Part shown: piece after piece, positions 1 through 5,417 of the stretch | How positions within the stretch are numbered: the stretch's first letter is position 1 | Layout of the letters: the number at the start of each line of letters is the position of its first letter | Source: Flammeovirgaceae bacterium | GTDB taxonomy: Bacteria; Bacteroidota; Bacteroidia; Cytophagales; Cyclobacteriaceae | DNA: 5,417 bases | Direction: 5' to 3' | Assembly: GCA_003228395.1 (NCBI GenBank) | Contig: QIDJ01000392.1 | Span: 1 to 5,417 of the forward strand | Notes under the pieces: generated by a model | What the model was told of the DNA's origin: nothing | The model's input: the letters and a program-made list of their open reading frames with translations, nothing else | The model's database searches: none | Translations under genes and position numbers: made by a program

Positions 1-1
1 G

Positions 2-784
2 TCAAGAGCAATTGACCGGGATTCGACTCGCGCAAAATATTACTATTTTCGCGGCATAGCAAGATATAAAAAGGGTGATTATAACTGTAGCATCAATGAC
101 TTTGAGAGCGCCAACCAACGTGATACCGTGATTGCAATTACGTATATGTACCAGGGAATGGCGTACAGGAATCTTGGTATGTACGAAGAAGCGGGTGAAT
201 GCATTGATACGTTTATTAATAAAAGCAGTCAGGATTCCTCCGGCTATGCGTACCTGCTGCGTGGCAAGGTGCATATGGCTGCAGGCAGGTATGAACAAGC
301 GCTGTCAGATTTCACCTTGCTTACTGAATCTTTCCCCGATATTGCATCGAGCAACTACTACCGGCTGGTGACCTACATTCAAATCGGCGATTATGCATCT
401 GCGTTAAAAGAAGTAAATCTGTTACTTGCAGATTCTCCTGATTTTTACGGATATTATTTCTACCGGGGCAATGTTTACTTTGGTATGGGGAAATTCAGAA
501 AAGCCATTGAGGATTATACCACATCGCTGGTGCATAACAAATTTAATGCCGACGCCTATTTTAAACGCGGATTAGCGCTTGATACCCTGAGCCAGCACCT
601 TGAGGCTATCGATGACTATACCTATGCCATTTCCATAAATGCATCGGACGGGGTTTACTATTCGCGTCGCGGAAACAGCAGGTTTTCGATCGGTAATCGT
701 GAAGGCGCCTGCCTCGACTGGACAATTGCCGGCAACCTGGGATATTATGAAGACTTCGACAAAGTAAAACGGCTGTGCGAATAA
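2..784 (+). CDS. Tetratricopeptide-repeat (TPR) protein, 5'-truncated by window edge
   Basis: The reading frame is open from the first complete codon (base 2) to TAA at 782-784, giving 260 visible residues. A GTG at 128 could be read as a start. However, the 42 codons before it encode a clear TPR helix pair (KYYYFRGIARYKKGDY, then INDFESA), so the true start is upstream of the window. About seven 34-residue-like repeats can be seen, at roughly 12-41, 46-78, 79-115, 116-148, 149-182, 183-215 and 216-247. They show the usual TPR pattern of Y/G/A at positions 4, 8 and 20, for example YFYRGNVYFGMGKFRKAIEDY and AYFKRGLALD. The last repeat has the GACLDW...A..LGYYED form, common at the C-terminus of Bacteroidota TPR proteins. 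TPR arrays act as protein-protein interaction scaffolds; the partner and process cannot be told from this fragment. No membrane segment is visible. A signal peptide, if present, would lie outside the window. Confidence 0.9.
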   Translation, partial: SRAIDRDSTRAKYYYFRGIARYKKGDYNCSINDFESANQRDTVIAITYMYQGMAYRNLGMYEEAGECIDTFINKSSQDSSGYAYLLRGKVHMAAGRYEQALSDFTLLTESFPDIASSNYYRLVTYIQIGDYASALKEVNLLLADSPDFYGYYFYRGNVYFGMGKFRKAIEDYTTSLVHNKFNADAYFKRGLALDTLSQHLEAIDDYTYAISINASDGVYYSRRGNSRFSIGNREGACLDWTIAGNLGYYEDFDKVKRLCE

Positions 785-831
785 CCTTTGCCGTAACTCT
801 TTTTAAAACAGGTTAATTCCTTTCAAAGGTT
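783..831. repeat. 8-bp inverted repeat in the TPR-SPFH gap
   Basis: AACCTTTG (783-790) and CAAAGGTT (824-831) are exact reverse complements separated by 33 bases. The first arm overlaps the last two bases of the TPR stop codon. A competing pairing is possible between TAACCT (782-787) and AGGTTA (810-815). No run of T follows the second arm, so this does not look like a standard intrinsic terminator. It may be a loose 3'-UTR structure, a regulatory dyad, or chance. Confidence 0.3.
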
Positions 832-880
832 GATGGATTGTCATTAACTTGCCGGTTCAAACCAACAAACTTAAAATATC

Positions 881-1705
881 ATGGATAACAAAAAATTATT
901 ACCGGTAATTGCTGTAGGAGTTATAGGGCTGATACTTATTATAGCGCTCTCAAGCAGCATATTTCTCACAATTCGACCCGGTGAGGCAGGCGTTCTTTTC
1001 CATAAATTTGGAAGTGGGCTTGACAAAGAAACGGTCTATGGCCAGGGGTTTCATGTAATTGCACCCTGGAATGAAATGTATAAATACAATATAAAGGAAC
1101 AAACTGCGGAGGAATCAATGGACGTCCTTGACAAGAGCGGCCTTTCCATCAGCGTGGATGTAACGGTTCGTTTTCATCCCCTGCCAGCCAAGATCGGCTA
1201 TGTGCATGAGAAATTTGGGCGCGGATACATCACCGTTCTTGTTGTTCCGGAAGTAAGGTCCGTAGTTCGCCAGGTAATGGGAAGGTACACAGCAGAAGAG
1301 ATTTACTCTACCAAAAGGGCGGAGGTAGAACAGACAATCGTTTCGGAGACGGCCGAAACACTGGGCAATGAAAATAATAACATCCAGATGAGGGCTCTTC
1401 TCATCCGGTCTATTAACCTTCCAGCGAACATTAAAAACGCGATCGAGATGAAGCTTCAACAGGAGCAAGAAGCGCTCGCCTACAAGTTTCGCCTGGATAA
1501 GGAGAAGAGCGAGGCCGAAAGAAAACGGATTGCGGCCGAAGGAGAAGCCACTGCCAACGCCATTATCAACAGCAGCCTTACCACTGCTCTTCTTAGAATG
1601 CGTGGAATAGAAGCCACTACCAAGCTGGCAGAATCTCCTAATTCAAAAGTTATAATTATCGGAAGCGGTAAGGATGGGTTACCGCTGATTTTAGGTGGTA
1701 ATTAG
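881..1705 (+). CDS. Prohibitin/SPFH (band 7) family membrane protein
   Basis: This 274-residue protein has the classic prohibitin-like order. A short polar N-terminus (MDNKK) is followed by one hydrophobic anchor at about 7-30. The SPFH/band-7 domain spans about 31-185 and opens with IRPGEAGVLFHKFG, then GQGFHVIAPW and a VDVTVRF strand. A charged, Ala/Glu/Lys-rich helical stretch at about 186-250 (QQEQEALA, EKSEAERKRIAAEGEA) probably forms the oligomerisation coiled coil. The tail KVIIIGSGKDGLPLILGG is typical of prohibitin-type members. Family members assemble into large membrane rings and are linked to membrane microdomains and to control of membrane proteases such as FtsH. The role of this bacterial version is not established. 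The ATG at 881 is chosen because it places the anchor immediately after the start. No Shine-Dalgarno is seen; the upstream bases are A-rich. No partner HflK/HflC-like gene or FtsH is adjacent. HflC or a stomatin is less likely given the short prohibitin-like length. Confidence 0.9.
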   Translation: MDNKKLLPVIAVGVIGLILIIALSSSIFLTIRPGEAGVLFHKFGSGLDKETVYGQGFHVIAPWNEMYKYNIKEQTAEESMDVLDKSGLSISVDVTVRFHPLPAKIGYVHEKFGRGYITVLVVPEVRSVVRQVMGRYTAEEIYSTKRAEVEQTIVSETAETLGNENNNIQMRALLIRSINLPANIKNAIEMKLQQEQEALAYKFRLDKEKSEAERKRIAAEGEATANAIINSSLTTALLRMRGIEATTKLAESPNSKVIIIGSGKDGLPLILGGN

Positions 1706-1760
1706 TCAAAATAATAATGGACATTTATACCTGTTTTTCTGACGCTTATTCGTTATCTTA

Positions 1761-1805
1761 GGAGGTGTTAAGAAATTTGTTAAATAATTTAATTTTATAC
1801 GAATT
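1761..1805 (+). promoter_or_regulatory. AT-rich leader of gltA with misplaced GGAGG and a small palindrome
   Basis: GGAGG (1761-1765) is the best Shine-Dalgarno match in the window. It lies 40 bases before the gltA ATG, too far to serve it directly. Downstream is TTAAAT-A-ATTTAA (1780-1792), a perfect 6-bp inverted repeat around one central base, ending 13 bases before the ATG. Either could be part of a control region, but both are short and the sequence is AT-rich, so chance is plausible. No clear promoter of the Bacteroidota -33 TTTG / -7 TAnnTTTG type or of the sigma-70 type could be placed here. Confidence 0.25.
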
Positions 1806-3092
1806 ATGTCCATTAACGCAGAAATTAAAGTAAACGGAAAATCGTACGAACTTCCCGTTGTGGAAGGAACTGAAAAAGAAATTGCCATCGATATTGGCAA
1901 GTTTCGCAGCGCTTCCGGATTAATCACACTTGATTTCGGATTTAAAAATACCGGATCCACTAAAAGCGCAATAACTTTTCTTGATGGTGAGAAAGGAATA
2001 CTCAGGTACAGAGGGTATCCGATAGACCAGTTAGCTGAAAAATCGAGCTTTCTGGAGGTTGCATACCTGCTTATTTTTGGCAGTCTTCCTGTTAAAGATG
2101 AGTTAGAGAATTTTCAGGAGTCTATCTATGAGCATACGCTTGTGCATGAAGACATTAAAAAGATCCTGGATGGATTTCCATCAAATGCACATCCGATGGG
2201 TGTGTTGTCTTCACTTATTTGCTCGTTGACGGCATTTTATCCTGAATCACTCGATCCTAGCAGTTCCTGGAAAGATGTAAATCTGAGCATCAACAGGATC
2301 ATCGCCAAGATTACAACATTTGCTGCATGGGCGCACAAACATCAGCAAGGCCATCCGGTAAACTATCCTGGGAAATACGAGGATTACACGGCCGACTTGC
2401 TCCATATGATGTTTAAGTTACCCGGTAAGGAATACGAGGTTAAACCCGTAGTAAGCAGGGCGCTCGATCAACTGCTGATCCTGCATGCCGACCATGAGCA
2501 GAACTGCTCCACATCTACGGTCCGGATCGTAGGTTCGTCACATGCGAGTATGTATGCTTCGGTATCAGCCGGCATCAATGCATTATGGGGCCCTCTGCAT
2601 GGTGGCGCCAACCAGGCTGTTATCGAAATGCTCGAGGCCATTAAAGCCGACGGCGGTGACACCGATAAGTGGATGGCCAAAGCCAAAGACAAGGATGATC
2701 CATTCAGGCTGATGGGATTTGGCCACCGGGTATATAAAAATTTTGACCCCCGGGCAAACATTATCAAAGTAGCTGCAGATGAAGTACTGGAAGCGCTGGG
2801 AGTGGATGATCCAATTCTGGAAATTGCGAAAGGACTGGAGGAAGTTGCACTGAGGGATGATTACTTTGTTGAAAGAAAACTTTACCCCAATGTTGATTTC
2901 TATTCCGGCATCATTTACAGAGCTCTTGGAATACCAACCGAAATGTTTACAGTAATGTTCGCCATCGGCAGACTGCCCGGATGGATAGCCCAGTGGAAGG
3001 AAATGCGGGAAAACAAGGAGCCAATCGGCCGGCCCAGGCAAATTTATATTGGCGAAAATGAACGCGATTATGTAGCTATTGATCAGCGGTAA
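1806..3092 (+). CDS. gltA: Citrate synthase (type II, GltA-like)
   Basis: The enzyme condenses acetyl-CoA with oxaloacetate to give citrate, the entry step of the TCA cycle, in the cytoplasm. The 428 residues match the length of the E. coli enzyme. All three catalytic residues are visible in their family motifs: His265 in WGPLHGGANQ, His307 in GFGHRVYKN and Asp364 in NVDFYSG. His227 and His230 in HADHEQNCSTS correspond to the oxaloacetate-side histidines. The C-terminal signature FAIGRLPGWIAQW (385-397) is also intact. The N-terminal small beta domain (about 1-50), found in the NADH-regulated hexameric type II enzymes of Gram-negative bacteria, is present, but allosteric behaviour cannot be read from sequence alone. 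The start at 1806 gives MSINAEIKV, an expected beginning for that domain. No Shine-Dalgarno lies just upstream. A strong terminator follows the stop by 19 bases and no clear terminator precedes the gene, so read-through from the SPFH gene is possible. A 2-methylcitrate synthase is a less likely alternative. Confidence 0.97.
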   Translation: MSINAEIKVNGKSYELPVVEGTEKEIAIDIGKFRSASGLITLDFGFKNTGSTKSAITFLDGEKGILRYRGYPIDQLAEKSSFLEVAYLLIFGSLPVKDELENFQESIYEHTLVHEDIKKILDGFPSNAHPMGVLSSLICSLTAFYPESLDPSSSWKDVNLSINRIIAKITTFAAWAHKHQQGHPVNYPGKYEDYTADLLHMMFKLPGKEYEVKPVVSRALDQLLILHADHEQNCSTSTVRIVGSSHASMYASVSAGINALWGPLHGGANQAVIEMLEAIKADGGDTDKWMAKAKDKDDPFRLMGFGHRVYKNFDPRANIIKVAADEVLEALGVDDPILEIAKGLEEVALRDDYFVERKLYPNVDFYSGIIYRALGIPTEMFTVMFAIGRLPGWIAQWKEMRENKEPIGRPRQIYIGENERDYVAIDQR

Positions 3093-3111
3093 GAAATTTG
3101 TCAATACGATC

Positions 3112-3151
3112 AGGACCTCCGGAGTTTACGTATGCTTTGGAGGTCTTTTTT
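3112..3151 (+). terminator. Rho-independent terminator after gltA
   Basis: The perfect core stem GACCTCC (3114-3120) pairs with GGAGGTC (3139-3145). With four G-T wobbles the helix can extend to 14 pairs (3112-3125 with 3134-3147) around an 8-base loop. Six T residues (3146-3151) follow directly. There is no A-run on the 5' side, so it should work only for + strand transcripts. It closes the gltA transcript. Confidence 0.88.
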
Positions 3152-3166
3152 ATTTATTATACTTTG
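3136..3166 (+). promoter_or_regulatory. Candidate Bacteroidota-type promoter for the acyl-CoA-binding-protein operon
   Basis: A TTTG (3136-3139) is followed after 18 bases by TATACTTTG (3158-3166). This approximates the Bacteroidota pattern of -33 TTTG and -7 TAnnTTTG, with one extra base between TA and TTTG. TATACT also resembles a sigma-70 -10 box. A start point a few bases downstream would leave a leader of roughly 15 bases before the ATG at 3188. The -33 element would sit inside the terminator's 3' arm, which is tight but possible. The match is imperfect and the call tentative. Confidence 0.35.
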
Positions 3167-3177
3167 GTGTAATAAAT
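3152..3177. promoter_or_regulatory. AT-rich inverted repeat, possible operator or second hairpin
   Basis: ATTTATTA (3152-3159) and TAATAAAT (3170-3177) are exact reverse complements. The pairing continues inward through one T-G mismatch, A-T and C-G, to a 4-base TTTG loop. This gives an 11-position dyad with 10 Watson-Crick pairs. It begins at the base after the terminator T-run and ends 10 bases before the acyl-CoA-binding-protein start codon, overlapping the candidate promoter -10 region. This is where a repressor operator would be expected. It could instead form a weak RNA hairpin near the translation start. No regulator gene lies in the window. Confidence 0.45.
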
Positions 3178-3187
3178 CATTTGCTGA

Positions 3188-3454
3188 ATGGACTTGAAAG
3201 AAAAATTTGAGCAGGCTGTACTTCACTCAAGACAATTGCCGCAAAAACCCGATAATGATGAGTTATTGAAACTCTATGCATTGTATAAACAGGCTACCGC
3301 AGGAGATGCGACAGGCGAAAGACCCGGAGGATTTGACTTTAAAGGAGCTGCAAAATTTGATGCATGGCTTGAACTGAAAGAAAAGGGATCGTCAGAGTGC
3401 ATGGAAGAATACATCCGCTTTGTGAAGGACCTTCATGCGAAATACAACGGGTAA
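3188..3454 (+). CDS. Acyl-CoA-binding protein (ACBP)
   Basis: This 88-residue protein covers the whole ACBP domain, a four-helix bundle that binds medium- and long-chain acyl-CoA esters in the cytoplasm and buffers or delivers them to lipid pathways. The hallmark stretches are present: LYALYKQATAGD (29-40), RPGGFDFKGAAKFDAW (45-60) and EEYIRFVKDL (73-82). By alignment from memory to bovine ACBP (Tyr28, Lys32, Lys54, Tyr73), the ligand-contact residues are Tyr30, Lys34, Lys56 and Tyr75, all conserved. The usual Trp after the third of these is Phe57, a conservative change. No signal peptide or membrane segment is seen. The stop codon abuts the rsmE start (TAAATG) with no gap, indicating co-transcription and probable translational coupling. 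ACBPs are nearly universal in eukaryotes and patchy in bacteria. The gene sits behind its own possible promoter and dyad. Confidence 0.95.
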   Translation: MDLKEKFEQAVLHSRQLPQKPDNDELLKLYALYKQATAGDATGERPGGFDFKGAAKFDAWLELKEKGSSECMEEYIRFVKDLHAKYNG

Positions 3455-4159
3455 ATGCAGCTATTCTATCAACCTGATATAAAAAACGGAGTTCATTTTC
3501 TTTATGAAGAAGAATCGAGGCACTGCATAAAAGTGCTTCGGAAAACCAGGGACGATTTAATAAATATTACAGACGGCAAGGGCCTGTTGTGTTCTGCACG
3601 TATCACGCAACCGGATTACAGAAAATGCGTATTTGAAATCGTTGAAATGGTACGCGAAACACAAAAGAACTTTTCCGTCCACATTGCCATTTCTCCGGTC
3701 AAAAACATGGACCGGATAGCATGGTTTGTGGAAAAAAGTGTGGAACTGGGCATTGACATAATTAGTTTTATTCGTTGCAGGCATTCTGAACGCACCACCC
3801 TGAAAACCGGCCGGCTTGATAGAAAAGTAATTTCGGCCATCAAACAATCGGTGCGGGCTACCCTGCCGGCAATAAATCCACTGATAGATTTCGAAGAATT
3901 TATAAGAAATAATACAAAAAGCGATGAAATGAAATTTATTGCATCAGTCGATGATAAAAATCCGGCATTATTGTTTAAAGAAGCCATGCCCGGCAGAAAC
4001 TATTGTGTATTGATCGGACCGGAAGGAGATTTTACAAACAAAGAAGTGATGCTTGCAACTGAAAGTGACTTTAAAAAGGTAAGTCTTGGCAGGCACCGCC
4101 TCAGGACAGAAACAGCCGGCATTGCTGCCTGCCACATGCTTAATCTTGTAAATGAGTAA
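3455..4159 (+). CDS. rsmE: 16S rRNA (uracil(1498)-N(3))-methyltransferase RsmE
   Basis: RsmE methylates N3 of U1498 in helix 44 of 16S rRNA on the 30S subunit, using S-adenosylmethionine. The 234 residues match the family length. The N-terminal PUA-like RNA-binding domain (about 1-68) contains the signature ESRHCIKVLRK (20-30). The SPOUT methyltransferase domain follows, with AISPVKNMDRIAWFVEKSVE (78-97), the RCRHSERT segment (107-114), KQSVRATLP (130-138), the SAM-pocket motif IGPEGDF (187-193) and the trefoil-knot motif LGRHRLRTETA (211-221). GPEGDF has Asp where the E. coli enzyme has Gly, which I believe is common in Bacteroidota. The start ATG directly follows the ACBP stop codon, so ribosomes may re-initiate here; no independent Shine-Dalgarno is present. 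The sequence looks intact and functional. Confidence 0.95.
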   Translation: MQLFYQPDIKNGVHFLYEEESRHCIKVLRKTRDDLINITDGKGLLCSARITQPDYRKCVFEIVEMVRETQKNFSVHIAISPVKNMDRIAWFVEKSVELGIDIISFIRCRHSERTTLKTGRLDRKVISAIKQSVRATLPAINPLIDFEEFIRNNTKSDEMKFIASVDDKNPALLFKEAMPGRNYCVLIGPEGDFTNKEVMLATESDFKKVSLGRHRLRTETAGIAACHMLNLVNE

Positions 4160-4171
4160 AATTTTACGTTT

Positions 4172-5404
4172 ATGGCTCTGAACTATATCTGGGTTTCCTT
4201 TTTTCTGATTGCATTTGTGGTGGCACTGGCTAAATTGATTTTCATGGGCGACCTGGAAATATTTCCGGCGCTCTTCAACAAAACAATGGAAATGTCGAAG
4301 CTGGGCTTTGAAATCTCGCTGGGATTAACCGGAGCTATGACCTTGTGGCTGGGCATAATGAAAATCGGTGAAAACGCCGGAATAGTAGCTATGTTTTATA
4401 AGGCGGTGGGCCCTTTACTGCGCAAGCTATTTCCCGACGTTCCTCCCAATCATAAGCTTTTCGGCCCGCTGATAATGAATATATCGGCAAATATGCTCGG
4501 GCTCGACAATGCCGCTACGCCCATGGGATTAAAGGCCATGGAAGGCATGCAGGAAATAAATCCTGAAAAAGAAAAAGCTTCCAATGCGATGATTATGTTT
4601 TTGGTGCTCAACACCTCAGGACTTACCATCCTTCCTATCAACATTATGGTTATCCGTGCCCAGATGGGCGCTGTTGATCCGTCGGATATATTCATACCCA
4701 CTCTCCTGGCAACCTATTTCGCCACATTGGGTGGATTGATCATTGTTTCTATCTATCAAAAGATAAACCTGCTTGACAAAACCATTTTGGTATATCTGGG
4801 CAGCCTTACGGTCATAATCGTAGCTGTTATCATCTATTTCAGTACCCTTTCACAGGAACAAATCCGCATTATTTCTTCGGTGGCAGCCAACCTCATATTA
4901 TTCAGCACGATCATCTTTTTCATTCTGCTGGCAATGATTAAAAAGGTAAATGTGTATGAGTCTTTCATTGACGGGGCAAAAGAGGGTTTTTACATCGCCG
5001 TTAAAATTATTCCGTTTCTGGTGGCCATGCTGGTGGCCATAGGTGTGTTCAGGGAATGCGGCGCAATGGATCTGCTTGTTGACGGTGTACGTTATTCATT
5101 CTCGGCCTTCGGTATTAGTACAGAGTTTGTAGATGCATTGCCCACCGCGTTTATGCGGCCGTTAAGTGGAAGCGGCGCCAGGGGCATGATGGTGGAAACA
5201 ATGAGTACGTTTGGAGTTGATTCCTTCGCCGGCAGGCTTGCATCGGTCATGCAGGGAACTACCGAAACTACGTTGTATGTGGTAGCGGTTTATTTTGGCG
5301 CCGTCAGCATTCGTAAAACCCGGTACGCTATCACGGCCGGATTGCTGGCCGACCTGATCGGCATTGTATCCGCTATTTTCCTGGCATACCTGTTTTTCGG
5401 ATAA
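4172..5404 (+). CDS. SpmA-SpmB fusion-type nucleoside recognition (Gate) domain membrane protein
   Basis: This 410-residue polytopic membrane protein has hydrophobic segments at about 5-25, 47-66, 98-118, 138-160, 172-195, 204-224, 231-254, 276-293 and 385-409. The N-terminal half resembles SpmA: GLTGAMTLWLGIMKIGENAG (51-70), LFPDVPPNH, then NISANMLGLDNAATPMGLKA (103-122) and ASNAMIMFLVLNTSG. The C-terminal half resembles SpmB: FIDGAKEGFYIAVKIIPFLV (265-284), AFMRPLSGSGARGMMVETM (326-344), then TTETTLYVVAVYFGAVSIRK. In Bacillus these are two separate adjacent genes needed for spore core dehydration; here both are in one chain, a known form in Bacteroidota. The domain family (nucleoside recognition/Gate) occurs in transporters, but the substrate is unknown. 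The 12-base gap after rsmE suggests the same operon. The protein is complete, ending with TAA 13 bases before the window edge. A role in spore formation should not be assumed. Confidence 0.9.
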   Translation: MALNYIWVSFFLIAFVVALAKLIFMGDLEIFPALFNKTMEMSKLGFEISLGLTGAMTLWLGIMKIGENAGIVAMFYKAVGPLLRKLFPDVPPNHKLFGPLIMNISANMLGLDNAATPMGLKAMEGMQEINPEKEKASNAMIMFLVLNTSGLTILPINIMVIRAQMGAVDPSDIFIPTLLATYFATLGGLIIVSIYQKINLLDKTILVYLGSLTVIIVAVIIYFSTLSQEQIRIISSVAANLILFSTIIFFILLAMIKKVNVYESFIDGAKEGFYIAVKIIPFLVAMLVAIGVFRECGAMDLLVDGVRYSFSAFGISTEFVDALPTAFMRPLSGSGARGMMVETMSTFGVDSFAGRLASVMQGTTETTLYVVAVYFGAVSIRKTRYAITAGLLADLIGIVSAIFLAYLFFG

Positions 5405-5417
5405 ACCGGATTGCGTT

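Noticed and set aside
128..130. GTG as the start codon of the TPR protein
   Set aside because: The frame stays open back to base 2 and encodes a full TPR unit before the GTG, so the gene begins outside the window.
212..223. Perfect palindrome TTTATTAATAAA, sharing arms with the dyad before the ACBP gene
   Set aside because: It lies inside the TPR coding sequence (encoding F-I-N-K), has no spacer unlike the 3152-3177 dyad, and is most simply explained by codon choice.
849..877. Sigma-70-like promoter TTGCCG-N17-TAAAAT upstream of the SPFH gene
   Set aside because: The start point it would produce falls after the first bases of the ATG at 881, and no alternative in-frame Met lies nearby to serve as a later start.
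1769..3101. 12-base exact direct repeat TAAGAAATTTGT flanking gltA (1769-1780 and 3090-3101)
   Set aside because: About one exact 12-base match is expected by chance in a sequence this long. One copy includes the gltA stop codon, and nothing else suggests insertion or excision of gltA.
2583..3104. Long open frame on the - strand opposite gltA (173 codons)
   Set aside because: It lies almost wholly inside the unmistakable citrate synthase gene, and its translation shows no recognisable domain. It is a by-product of the coding strand's codon use.
3616..3987. Open frame on the - strand opposite rsmE (123 codons)
   Set aside because: It is fully contained in rsmE, whose motifs are intact across the same bases. 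The antisense product has no family features.
4157..4166. Palindrome TAAAATTTTA at the rsmE stop
   Set aside because: It is only ten bases, all A/T, includes the stop codon, and has no T-run or stable stem. It is not a credible terminator between rsmE and the next gene.

Overview
The window looks like an ordinary chromosomal segment from a member of the Bacteroidota. Every gene lies on the + strand. Four things point to this phylum: start codons have no Shine-Dalgarno sequence at the usual distance, intergenic gaps are AT-rich, the soluble TPR protein ends in a 'GACLDW...A..LG' type repeat, and SpmA and SpmB are fused in one protein. The assignment is an inference from protein style, not from a marker gene, and I cannot place it below phylum.

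Layout: (1) 2-784, the 3' part of a tetratricopeptide-repeat protein that begins before the window. (2) 785-880, a gap holding an 8-bp inverted repeat but no convincing terminator. (3) 881-1705, a membrane-anchored prohibitin/SPFH-family protein. (4) 1706-1805, an AT-rich leader with an out-of-place GGAGG and a small palindrome. (5) 1806-3092, citrate synthase (gltA), with all catalytic residues present. (6) 3112-3151, a strong intrinsic terminator, followed directly by an AT-rich dyad at 3152-3177. (7) 3188-5404, a tight three-gene cluster: acyl-CoA-binding protein, the 16S rRNA m3U1498 methyltransferase RsmE, and a SpmA-SpmB-like nucleoside-recognition membrane protein. The gaps inside this cluster are 0 and 12 bp. 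The last 13 bases (5405-5417) hold nothing recognisable.

Functionally these are mostly housekeeping genes: entry of acetyl-CoA into the TCA cycle, acyl-CoA buffering, ribosome modification and membrane scaffolding. The terminator after gltA separates it from the acyl-CoA-binding-protein operon, so the two acyl-CoA-related genes are neighbours but probably not co-transcribed. I see no mobile element, CRISPR array, RNA gene, toxin-antitoxin pair or defence system. The most worthwhile leads are the dyad in front of the acyl-CoA-binding-protein gene, the operon joining that eukaryote-like protein to rsmE, and the spore-type SpmA/SpmB architecture in what is probably a non-sporulating lineage.
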